Program-made: the position numbers and the translations under genes
Origin: Epiperipatus broadwayi
Taxonomy: Eukaryota; Onychophora; Udeonychophora; Euonychophora; Peripatidae
Assembly (NCBI GenBank): GCA_028023455.1
Contig: JAQFVV010012573.1
Location: forward strand, 1,298,815 to 1,362,814
Length of the DNA: 64,000 bases
Direction: 5' to 3'
Shown here: positions 53,604 through 64,000 of the stretch, in pieces
Layout: each line of letters begins with the position of its first letter
Numbering within the stretch: position 1 is the stretch's first letter
Notes under the pieces: model-generated
Told to the model about the DNA's origin: nothing
The model's input: the letters and a program-made list of their open reading frames with translations, nothing else
The model's database searches: none

Positions 53604-54092
53604 TTAAAAAGAAATATATCTATGGGTTTGAAACGAAAGATTTTTAATAAATGTGTTTTACATGTTCTTACTTATGGATCTGAGACTTGGTCACTTAATA
53701 GAAGAGCCATACAGAGATTTTAGACCACTCAAAGAAGTATGGAGAGATGCATGGTAGGAGTAACAAGAAGAGATTGAAAACACAATATATGGGTAAGAGA
53801 ACAAACAGATGAACAAACAAGTGTCATTGACCTCATTGAAAAAACTAAAAGACTGAAGTGGAGTTGGGTTGAACATATTGCTAGAAGAGATGATAATAGA
53901 TGGACAATTGAAATCTTAAACTGGATTCCAAGAGATTGTAAAAGATCCAGAAAGAGACCACATGTGAGATGTATGAATGAAATAAGAAAGTGTGAAGGGG
54001 TGATATAGAAAAGAGAAGCTTAAGATTGGAGAAGATGATTTGAACTTGGAGAGACCTTCACCCTGCAGTGGATTGATAATGGTTGATGATGA
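53604..54092 (+). pseudogene. RTE 3' fragment (copy 4)
   Basis: Matches the last ~480 bases of copies 1 and 2, from the KGNMPMCLKR part of the RT C-terminus (53606) to the GAT-rich 3' end (GGTTGATGATGATTATG). It contains the SETWSLNRRA, LKWSWVEHIARRDDNRW and NWIPRDCKRS segments with stops and frameshifts. It is 5'-truncated, as usual for LINEs. It has TGA at the same position as the premature stop of copy 2. Confidence 0.9.
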
Positions 54093-55634
54093 TTATGACA
54101 CCTAATCTAAAAATCTTTTCAAGTATTTTTGTTGCATTTCTGCTCTGTTGTTGATAAATGATACAAGGAGGCAAGAACTATCAATCATGCCTATTTCTTC
54201 ATTATCATTTTGAGTCATCTGACCCTGTCATCTTCCTCATATTCAACAGTATTCTCATTCTTCGGCTGAGTTGTTTTAATTGTTCTAATGAAAGTCTTGA
54301 AGTTTTCTAGCAAATGTTATTGATTTAATTGTAAGAAAACCTGAATCCACACTCACAGTTTATTTCTATCTGATGTAGCTTATTTAAATATATTATCTGC
54401 AGGAAGGTTAAAATTAATAACAGTTCTAACTTTTTTGGCAATGCCAAACTGCTCTTTTTTTATTGTAATTTTATGTTTCATAAATAATTTTTTTTTTTAT
54501 GGATAATGAAATGTTCTCAAATAATAATTTTTCTAAAAATACATGGGCTACTAAGTCTATCTTGCTGTGATCAGTAATATATTTATAGACTTTTTATTAT
54601 TTTATTTTTTGGACTTTTCTCTCTATCCAATGCACAGCTGGCAGGTTTGTATATTATTAATATTAAATGGGATATAAAACTTATGCTAGACAATTTATAA
54701 ACTTTGGAAAAACTTTTTACTTGGTATAAAAATTAATTTGCATCATTTGGTCAGTATTTTTTTTCTCCCGAGTTTCAAAAATATTTTTGATGAGGTAATA
54801 ATGATAATCTTATTTTTTAGTAAACCCTCCTTAAATCTAGATTTGTTTTTTTTTTTTAATTTAAGATTTTGGTGTAAGACTAGTCTCTAAAAAATAAACC
54901 ATTCCATTAGCACTATAACTATATTTAAAGTGAAACAACCCTTCTTCAAGTAAGATAGAGATTCCAACATCTGACAAACACGATAGTTTTTAAAGTACAG
55001 TAAATTGAAAAATATAGCTTTTGATAAGACATTTCAATTGAATTTTTTTCCAAATATTTTTTTTTATTAAATACCTTCCAAATATATTTATCATATATTA
55101 ATAAATATCCTGTTACTATAGTTATTCCACTATTCATTATTTTTTATTGGATTCATTACCACTTATTCAACTACCTGTCTTATTTTATTTCTAAGTATTG
55201 AGTTTAGGTTTTTAATCTTAACATTAGTATTGAAACATTAATCTTTTGGTTGCGTGTGCTGGTATATATATATAATACTATTTATATTTTCCAGAAGCCT
55301 AGATTCACTATGTTAAGCTATAATAATATCAACAAATTGGATGCTGGAAACTTTTTAATTTATATTAATTCTTTTTTATAGAATATAAACATGTATTCTA
55401 TATATTATATTTTTATTAAACAAAATTTTCTTCATCTTCATTATGATTAGTAGTATGTGAATCAATTTTTTATTTTCAAGTACTATATTAACTTTCCTAG
55501 TATATTTGCACCGATTTTAATAACAACTGGAACATTATTGTTTTTCTTAATTCCTTTCAAATTTAAGTTACCCCTCAAATTAAAAAAAAAAAGTTCACCT
55601 AATTAACTAAAAATTCAAATTACTATGAACGTTA
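54093..55634. other. AT-rich stretch, nothing recognised
   Basis: Only short chance ORFs. Confidence 0.5.
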
Positions 55635-56654
55635 AGATTTGAAATACAGGCATTTTTATACTTGGAACTTAATCCTAAATTCGGTGATTTGATCTCAAGC
55701 TTTCCAGCAATCTTCAACTATTCTCACTATCTCATACTACTGATACACATAATCACACACATGTAGAAAAGATAAATAATCAACAATATATGTATTTTGT
55801 GCTGAACCAGCACTCATCAGTTAGTCCAGATTATCACCTCTCACACACACATATATGTAATCAATGCTCAGTTTATATTAAGATAGCAAATCTTTATATT
55901 TTAATAAACATGCTTCAATATACTCCAACCTTTAACCTCCAACTCTTCAGTCATCCATACCATTGAAAATGTGATGATAGAATGCCCAAATCCCATGCTA
56001 ATGCCAATATTGTTGTTATGCCCATGTTGACCTCAAGTCACTCTGACCTCTCATCATCAGATTTTTAATGGGATGGCTGGCTGAAGAGTTAGAGGTTGGA
56101 ATGGATTAAGGCTTGACCATTAAATTTATAAAGATTTGCTATCTTGATATAAACTGAGCACTGTATATATATATATATGTGTGTGTGTGTGTTTGGGAGA
56201 TGATAATCTGGACCAACTGAAGAGTGCTGGTTCAGCACGAAATATGTATATTTTGATTATTTATCTTTTCTACATGTGTGAGATCATGTGTATCAGTAGT
56301 ATGAGATAGTGTGAATAGTTGAAGGTTGCTCAAAAGTCTGAGTTCAAATCCCCTATATTTACAATTAAGTTCCAGGTATAAGAATGCCTGTATTTCAAAT
56401 TTTACACATTAAGCCTGCCTTCTTCCCATCCCCCTTCTATGTGTTTAAACGGATACTGTTCTATACATGAGGGGTCAGAGTGACTTGAGGTCAACATGGG
56501 CATAACAACAATATTGGCATCAGCATAGGATTTGGGCATTCTATCATCAGATTTTCAATGGTATGGATGACCGAAGAGGTGGAGGTTAGAGTAGATTAAA
56601 GCCTGTCTATTAAAGTATAAAGATTTTCTATCTTGATATAAACTGAGCACTGGT

Positions 56655-56708
<54 letters not shown>

Positions 56709-56880
56709 AGATGATAATCTGGACCAACTGATGAGTGTTGGTTCAGCACAAAATACATATATTGGTGATTATTTATCTTTTCAACATGTGTGTGGTCATG
56801 TGTATCACTAGTATGATGTAGTGTGAATAGTTGAAGGTTTCTTGAAAGTCTGAGTTCAAATCCCCTATATTTATAAACGT
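55635..56880. repeat. Cluster of the ~470-bp repeat: one inverted, then tandem copies
   Basis: About 55635-56037 is antisense, about 56040-56440 and 56440-56880 are sense. Sense units carry GGGAGATGATAATCTGGACC, AGTTCAAATCCCCTATATTT, GGTCAACATGGGCATAACAA and AACTGAGCACTG, with (TA)n(TG)n microsatellites between units (56163-56190, 56654-56706). The antisense-to-sense switch lies at the GGTCAACATGGG segment, the same place as in the 45.6-kb inverted pair. Confidence 0.8.
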
Positions 56881-57667
56881 TAGGGTAATGTGGAGTGTCC
56901 TCATAGTCAAAGGTAAAAGTAAAAAAAAAGCCCACCTGGTCAATTAAATCCAACTGCTGCAATCGACCCTATTACATATATTCTGATCATCTAGAGCAGA
57001 GCTTCTCAAGGCTGGAAGATTTTGGCCATCCAAAGAACCACGGATTATGTCAAGGGGAGTTGCAAAAATAAATCTCAAATTTTTAAATTAGAATTAGATA
57101 ATTAGAATTATTTTTATATACAGATATATTTTTTAAATGTTAGTGAGACAATTTTCACATTATGCTATGTAGAATGGATTTAATAGATGCTCTATTTTAC
57201 AATTCATATAGCGGATTTAATCGACACTTTATTTTACAATTCATATAATCAGCATTATAAAGTCAACTCACTTTAGTAGTTTAGTATCTTTGTAAGTTCA
57301 TTTGATAATTCTTCATTAAAAATTTAAATCTGAGATGGATAAGTGGCTAATAAAAAGATGTATTTATAAAATCAGTCGGTCAAAGCCAGTGAAATCACCA
57401 AGAAATACAAGAACTATCAACATCATTTTCAACATCAGATGGCAAGAGGCAGAAAAAAACATATGAAAAAATTCATAAATATGATCTTTCTTATTTAAAA
57501 TGGAGATTCTGGCTTCTGATAATGATCCACATAAATCTGCTGGAAACAGAAGTCAAATGATTATGCTAAACTTGTAAAACAACATTGTGCATAGTGAATT
57601 TAAGAATAAGAAGACAATTGAATTTTTTAAAAGAAAGTTTGAAGAATCAAAATAGACAACTAAGTAT

Positions 57668-57770
57668 ATATATATTTTTCATATGTCAAAGCGTTGACCG
57701 GGATGCGAACCCGGGCCAGCTGCTTGGAAGGCAGCTATGCTAACCGCTAGGCCACCAATACTTGACAAAT
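57668..57770 (-). mobile_element. tRNA-derived insertion with 8-bp target duplication
   Basis: CTAAGTAT occurs at 57660-57667 and 57771-57778, flanking a 103-base insertion that interrupts the hAT frame. After the tRNA part the minus strand continues CTTTGACATATGAAAAATAT, an A/T-rich tail. A similar word (GCTATGACATATGGAAAAAA on the minus strand) lies at about 7717-7737, so this may be a small SINE family. Confidence 0.6.
57691..57761 (-). tRNA. tRNA-Gly(UCC)-like sequence, probably a pseudogene or SINE head
   Basis: 71 nt on the minus strand fold as a cloverleaf: anticodon loop CTTCCAA (UCC, Gly) on a GCTGC/GCAGC-type stem, TGGCCTAGCGGTTAGC D arm (good A box), T arm CCGGG-TTCGCAT-CCCGG. The T loop has C where nearly all tRNAs have A58, and the acceptor stem has one mismatch and two G-T pairs. 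It sits in an insertion with target-site duplication, so it is more likely a retroposed tRNA or SINE than a working gene. Confidence 0.55.
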
Positions 57771-58010
57771 CTAAGTATTTTTCAAAGCATACAATATCAA
57801 ATTAGCAAAAGCTTCATTCAAAATTACTTTATTAATTGCTAAATATACCATATATATAATTGGTGAAGATGTCATCTTACCAGCAGTAATAAAAATTTAC
57901 AAAACTATCCATAGTTCGAAATATAAAACCTTTTAAAAAGTATTTTGTGTCCAACAATACAATTAAAAGAGTATATAGCATTGCCGACAATGCCTTATTA
58001 TTTTATCATC

Positions 58011-61000
58011 GTGAATCAAACAAAGTACTGTAATGGTCAAATCTATACATTCATGCAACAAAATCCAGAGTTTTAGTAAATTATCCCAAGGCTGACCAGC
58101 ATAGACTGGTATGAACCACGTTGTCTGATATAGCCTCAGTTCCTTTACTAATGCTCAAAGATTTACCACCTTGTGGATGACACATATGAAGCCACAGCAG
58201 CATTTTCTTTCATCATGTACCGGCAGTAGAACATCAGTAAAGCACAAGATTATGGGAAAATGACATTCTAACTAGTATAGCCATATAGACAATGTATGTG
58301 GTAGAACATAATTATCAAATATGGATTGTGATTCTTAACTAATGATTAACTAATCAATGACTTAACAAAGAGCAACATTGAGACATGAAACAAAAGTTAA
58401 ATTTAAAATTAATTTAATGAAAACCAAATAATAAAATGAATAAATGAAAATAATGATTATAATGTGGCTATATAGGTTGTCTCACTCACAAGTGATTAAG
58501 TTAGGGATACAATTTAACATTTGAGTTTGGGTTCACACGCAAGTGATGATTGGGATATAATCATTTATAGTTTTCTTAGTTACATGTAGCTTTAATTTAC
58601 ATATACATATGTGCCAATTTAAATCACTAGCAGGTGACATTAATTATTCTGGTTACAAATTAGTTACATTATTATATTTATCATATATACATATATCGCT
58701 CATAGGGGATGATTTTAATATGAGCATTTACTGTTTATGTATAGCATTTCCAATTATGCACAGGTGATTGTAGTTTGGGTTACAAATAATTTAATTTACT
58801 TTGCTATATATATCTCTATTGCTCGCAGGTGATGAAGAAATTATACATTTAAAATTACAGTTTCATGAGCCTTAATATTACTTTATAGATCAAGGTTAAT
58901 TTTCTCATGACTATCTATGCCTAGTTTATGCCATATAACAGGATTTAGATACACTTTAGAGCTAGCAGAAGTGATTATAAACATTTATAAAGAATATGAC
59001 ATTTTATTAAGCGTGAATACTTAATATTCTCTATATAGCTTATATGCCTATGAAATTGGACTCAAATTCAGATCAAAGCTGAAAATTACAATTATTATGG
59101 TGGGATGAACTGATGATTGGCAGTCAGACTTCAGATACCAAGGCATATAGAAAATATAAGATCTGAGTTCCTGCATTTCAAATGTGCCTTTTTAGGGGAT
59201 TTGTACAAAGTACCGGTTCCCCTTTTCACCGTACTCATTGCTGTTGAAATAAGAGACCTTTTAGTCCGGTGATCAAACAACTAATTAAACTATGGGAGTC
59301 TCATGCTCTATTTCTGAGGATGCAGAATGGGGTGGTGCATAGCCAACTGCCATTTGGAGAAGATAGTTGTCCAAATTAAGAGAGTAATGGTGTAGCCCTT
59401 ACACATACGCTCATTAAAGAAATATAAACAGCAGCAAATATATGCGCTGTAGCATTTCTTAAGGACACATTCACACCGCTGACTACATTATTATATAATA
59501 GAAATTAGGATGCTAAATAATAGTTTCCTTCATAAAACTACCATATATCAGTTCATTACATAGCATCTATAATTATGCTGTTTAGGAAAGCTTATGAATC
59601 TAATTTATAAAGCTATCTATATAGGCATTTATAATTCTAGGGAGGAGTACAGCATATTATGGAGAATTAGATATAAAGTTATAGCTTTATGCTGTATTTC
59701 ATCACTTCAGCTAAATATTAGTTAAATATTATCTCTAAAGCAAATCTATCTTAAAGTAGCTGTACGTTTTTAATTATCTCTTAAATAAGACATTTTGTCC
59801 CTTTCAAAATGAAGTCTTTTTGTGCGCTAATATACACGTGATACTACATATATGTGTGAGGAGATTTAATTGCTCCCCACTAAGCATTTTACTAATAGTA
59901 AAACTCCATTTTGAACAGATACAGGATAAACAAATACCTAATTGAAAAATAATAAAATTTGGCATAGATTTAACTAAAAGAAATGTAAGTTTAAAGAGGA
60001 GATTTTATGTAAGTGAAATCTGAAGTTTGCTTTGTTTTAGCCTAGTTTAAAAAGAAAATGGAAATGCAATTAGTTTACATCTGATCAACTCAGTTCATTA
60101 CAAATTTAAGTTGTGTACGAGAATTAATAAAGGCAAATATTATCATTACATTAAAATATATAAAAGCAAATATCATTAAGTTAAAATATGTAAAATGACT
60201 TAGAAACTTAATTATCATTTTAGAATAAAGTGTTTAGAATCATACGTAACAAAAGTTATGATAAATAATTTAAAATCAATCGATTTAAGCAAGTTACAAC
60301 TAAATAACTTTTAATAACTCAGAATAAGGTAAATACATTGAACTAAATCAATCAGAGATAAATCAGCAAACCAACAAATAAATCAGTAAATAAATTGAGT
60401 AAGTAAAGCAATAAATAAACAAATCAATAAATCAGTTATTAAACCAGTATGTAAATCAGGCAAGATTTTAAGATTAAAATAATGAAAACAAAATTACATT
60501 TTAGTAGTGAGTTTAAAGTACACTATTATTATGGTCATAGATTTTAGATTTAGCTAGCTTTGGGAATTATTGTATTTTAGTTGAATTATTAGTTTTAAAT
60601 GGAGGGAGGTTATTACCACTTTCTTCCTTCTGCTGCAAGCTGGTTTCATGTTGACAGACTCTGTTAATCGGCCATTGGCTTCCATCCTACTTCTCTCCGC
60701 ATCTGGTAGATCCTCCGGGGTTCGGACCACAAGGGAGTTGCTATTCTAGCCCACTATTATCACCATTACCAATTTTAACATAATTTGTCAATGAGTTGAC
60801 TTAAAATAATGTCAGAATGAATTTAAAATGGCTGCAGAGGCTTATATTATCAGCTTACCCCCCTCTCCTCTGTCATAGTAAGTTTTTAGATCTGTTTTGC
60901 CAATTTTTTCGCTGTATTCTAAGAATTGTGGAATCCCACTGTTTTATTTCCCACAGCTGGGTATTACATCTGGTCACCCAGGATAATTTATTCATATCTT

Positions 61001-62160
61001 ATTCTACAATCTATTGTTACTTTTAATTTTGTAATTAGGTCAAAATACAGCGAGAAAGATTATGTTTTATGAGACCCATCTTTTTTAGAAAACAAATCTA
61101 CATCTGAAAAACATCTGGTTATATATGTAACTCGATCAATTAATTTAGCGATAGATACAGAATTATATCATACTTTGAAATATTACTTTTAAAATAATTA
61201 TTCTAAATAAAGAAATTTATAATGCTTTAATTCTATTAACATTATTCTTTCCTGCATATATGTAGTCTCTTGTTACACATACAACACATTTTTCATTTAT
61301 TTACTACCAGAAATATATGTGTGTGTATATATGGATTTTTACATATACAGATACAATTTTCATACTGTAGGCTAAGATATATGCACACATACAGGACTAA
61401 TACCTTTAGGTTTAAATTTAACCTGATTTTAATACAATAAATACTACTATAATATATAGTAGGTGAAACAGTAGACCACTTGATGAAAATAATCTTACTA
61501 ATGATAATGTATAATCTTTTTGTTTTGATTGTGATCTCATTTTTTAAATATAGAAACAGAAAACCATCAACACAGCACAAGACTGAAAGTGGTGATAGTT
61601 GTACATCACATAATGAATAAAAATAAAGTGACTAACAAGTTTATCTGGGCATAATTACTGAGAAATTCTTGACTTCATTTAAGGAGAAGCCACAATACAT
61701 CACATCACATCAAATCTGATTTCTTACCAGTTTACAAATGAATGCTAGCAGTAATGATTAAAATATGTATGAAAAATATAAAATTAAATATTGTAGTTAA
61801 TAAAAAAAGTAAAAAAAGTTTGTCTTGTATTAATTTTTTTCAAATATTTGAAATTTTTTATTAGTCATACTTTATTTGTTTATTTTTTTAATGTGAATTT
61901 TAAAGTAATTTTTCCTTGTTACTTTGCTTTTATGCAAATTCTGAAAATTACAGACCCTATCCCCCATTTGTCAAGGTAAGTTACATTTATTTTGTGTGCA
62001 TTTTCTGAGGAACCTATCTATCGCATAAAATGAGGCCCGGGTGTATATATATATATATATTAATGGAAAAATTTGAATTCTTAAAAACTTTGTTATTTTC
62101 TTCATTATTTGTTTTCAATATTGTAAAAATATTTCTATATTAATTAAAACTTTGAACTAT
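58011..62160. other. AT-rich sequence with weak tandem structure
   Basis: At about 58480-58840, CRCARGTGAT-like words recur six times at irregular 47-91-base spacing. At about 60350-60460, AAATCAGTAAATAA-like words repeat. Blocks at 59180-59420 and 60600-60760 have mixed composition and no repeat relation, but I see no coding signature. Confidence 0.45.
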
Positions 62161-62164
62161 GAAC

Positions 62165-62465
62165 ACAGAGATCCAGGATATATTTATCAAAGTGCAACAG
62201 CAGTGATTAGATTAACTGGTGACACTAAAAAAGTTAACATTGATTATGATTTTCGACAGGATAATACTATACTTCCAAAACTTGCAAATTTATAAAAAAG
62301 TATTTATTGATTAAAATGGGAATTTAAAAGAATTACATGGAGATCACTTAAAATATCTAGATTTTTTAGTCAAAGTGGTTGATCCTGCAAATAATGTCTC
62401 AGAGCTTCAAGAAATATCATAACAGCTATCAGATAGAAGTTAGAAAATAGTTATAAAGATTTAAG
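62165..62465 (+). pseudogene. RTE RT fragment (copy 5)
   Basis: Decayed match to the RT core of copies 1 and 2: IDPGY-like ATCCAGGATATA (62171), ATAVIRL (62200), KKVNIDY (62230), the QGD-region remnant GACAGGATAATACTA, LDFLVKVVDPANNVSELQEI (62358-62418). Stops and indels throughout. Confidence 0.75.
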
Positions 62466-63605
62466 TATATAATTAATTAATTAAACATCATTTAAGCACA
62501 ATAATAATGCTATTATTTTATCCAAGTCCTAACCAGAAATGATCGATGAAAAAACTTCCTTATTGAAAATTGTGTTGCTAAATTTATTATAGTCTCAACT
62601 AATTTCCTTTGCTGCTGATGACATCAGATTTAACTGATAGAAACATGTATATAGTAAGAAAATAGTTGATTTTTCCATCAAACATTGTTGCTTGAAATAT
62701 TAAAAAAAATCTATGGAGGGGATATTTAAATATGAATTTGTTTAAAAACTCTGCCTGATTTACTAATATTAGATCAATTATCAGTAGAATGGTTTTCAAA
62801 CTTTAAGAATTATGTTGATCATTGCAAGTGCATAAAATGTAAATTGCATTGCTATGTTTATTGGAGTCTAGATATCAGGTTTATTTGACAGAAACAAATG
62901 TCCAAATAAGTTTTTTATTTTTTCATGAGATATTTCCCCTTGAAACATTTGAAAAAAATAGAGAAAGTAAGTAAAATAATGTTAGCATTATTACATATTA
63001 ATGTGAATATTAATATATGTTATTGTTGAAATATTTTTAAGATCATGAAAAATCATCTGACTGTGTCTTTTATAAAATAAAACAGAACCAATATTTCCAT
63101 GTTCTTAAAAATAAAACTGTAGTGAAATATAAAATCATATTTCACAAGAATATGCAGACAATTAATAATTAATACGCATTAAAATTTAAAAATATTAAGC
63201 TAGGCCTTTAATGTAGTGCATTTTTATCAAAATTTTAGTCTAGCTTTGATAAAGATGCATTCACTGTATTAAAAGTCTGGCTTAGCAATTTTAAATTTTA
63301 ATCCTACCGTATTAATTGTAATTAAATTGCTCGTTTTATTTACGTAATTTGCTTAATAATAAGATTCTATATTTTTTAAGTAGACATTCCATAATTACCC
63401 ACAGCTTATAAACTTATATTTCATTACAAAGTTGACTTTCAATTTTTTGTTTAAAAAAATAAAATAAAAAAAATAAAAGCCACTATAATTCAAGTCTTAT
63501 TAGCCTAAAGTATTTATATGTTAATATAATCTATTGTCACAATGTCAATCCAGTAAATAAATGCATTTTTTTGTCAAGTATAATTTGTTATGAGTATGAA
63601 CTCAT
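62466..63605. other. AT-rich stretch, nothing recognised
   Basis: No supported feature. Confidence 0.5.
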
Positions 63606-63610
63606 TCAGG

Positions 63611-63770
63611 ACTGAGAGAAAAAGAGAGGGTGAGAGACAATGAGAGTGAAAGAAAGAGATACAGCGAGAGAGGAAGAAAGAATGAGAAAAAATGAGAGTG
63701 AAAGGAAGAGATAGAGTGAGAGAGGAAGAGAATGAGTAAGATAGCAAGAGAGAGAGAAAGAAAGAGAATA
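63611..63770. repeat. Purine-rich (GA)-type simple repeat
   Basis: An almost pure purine strand made of GAGAGA, GAAAGA and TGAGAG words, including two copies of a ~60-base unit (ATGAGAGTGAAAGRAAGAGA at about 63639 and 63690). Confidence 0.9.
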
Positions 63771-64000
63771 ATATAATTTTAAATTAATTATGCAATTAGT
63801 GCTTAACTTAATGCTTGTCTTACTAATTTCAACAAGAATATAATTTTCTCATAAGCTTACTTTTATATTTCTAAAAGCAGTTTTATTCATTATATTTTAG
63901 AATTATCTATTATATGTTTAAGTAATCAGAATTGCTGCATGAGTAACTGACACTTTTGTGCAAGTTAAAGTTTAGTTTTCGTAATTCTATGAATAGAGAC
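63771..64000. other. AT-rich end of window
   Basis: Nothing recognised. Confidence 0.5.

Larger units (their letters stand above)
56997..58010 (+). pseudogene. hAT/ZBED-type transposase remnant
   Basis: Starts with CAGAGCTTCTCAA, a typical hAT end, followed by the usual non-coding leader (CACGGATTATGTCAAGGGG). From 57335 broken frames read MDKWLIKR, KYDLSYLKW, ASDNDPHK and HSEFKNKK, then IEFFKRKFEESK. After an insertion they continue ASFKITLLIAK, IGEDVILPAV and SNNTIKRVYSIADNAL. These blocks follow the order of ZBED5/SCAND3-like hAT transposases (BED finger, then the N-terminal part of the transposase). Most of the catalytic region and the 3' end are missing. The BED-finger cysteines are not all visible. 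It is an old, dead copy. Confidence 0.65.

Noticed and set aside
1-64000. CRISPR arrays, operons and prokaryotic promoters or terminators
   Set aside because: The window is eukaryotic; all tandem repeats seen are minisatellites, microsatellites or transposon-derived.

Overview
This is a strongly AT-rich piece of animal nuclear DNA. It has long non-coding stretches, microsatellites and dense retrotransposons, and one clear host gene. The host gene is an achaete-scute (ASCL1-type) bHLH proneural factor on the minus strand at about 48.8-51.5 kb. Its conserved flanks and C-terminus, the kinds of RTE, Penelope and L1/Tx1-like elements, and the tRNA-derived repeats suggest a lophotrochozoan mollusc, most likely an octopod cephalopod. 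That identification is inference.

Layout. 1-3.1 kb: nothing recognised. 3.1-5.2 kb: a 2-kb near-perfect palindrome made of two 5'-truncated Penelope-like (GIY-YIG) copies joined head to head. 6.6-7.7 kb: a tandem ~470-bp dispersed repeat and a MITE-like inverted repeat. 7.7-11 kb: RTE non-LTR retrotransposon copy 1, with one frameshift. 11-17 kb: mostly unassigned, with an (AC)n tract, a palindromic MITE and two GC-richer islands. 17.1-27 kb: an L1/Tx1-like LINE on the minus strand with ORF1 and ORF2 broken by small lesions, set among copies of an AT-rich ~500-bp repeat, next to a foldback element and a 135-bp minisatellite. 27.3-28.2 kb: a second Penelope fragment.

28.17-34.90 kb: a non-autonomous LTR retrotransposon. 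It has two ~2.24-kb LTRs (TG...CA), a tRNA-Lys(CUU)-type primer-binding site, a purine tract, and a 2.25-kb internal region holding a coiled-coil gag-like ORF and a small basic RS-rich ORF but no pol. 35.6-38.9 kb: RTE copy 2, nearly intact with two late stop codons. 40.7-43.7 kb: RTE copy 3, decayed. 45.3-45.95 kb: an inverted pair of the ~470-bp repeat. 46.9-47.6 kb: the 3' end of another LINE.

48.8-52.2 kb: the ASCL gene. It has a single coding exon, a predicted intron starting 3 nt after the stop codon, a predicted 3'-UTR exon, and upstream Hes/E(spl)-type sites consistent with Notch feedback. 53.6-54.1 kb and 62.2-62.5 kb: RTE fragments. 55.6-56.9 kb: more ~470-bp repeats. 57.0-58.0 kb: a hAT/ZBED transposase remnant interrupted by a tRNA-Gly-like insertion with a target-site duplication. 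The rest to 64 kb is AT-rich and unassigned, ending in a purine-rich simple repeat. Apart from the ASCL gene, all coding capacity seen here belongs to mobile elements. The window is a gene-poor neighbourhood of a developmental regulator, shaped by transposition.
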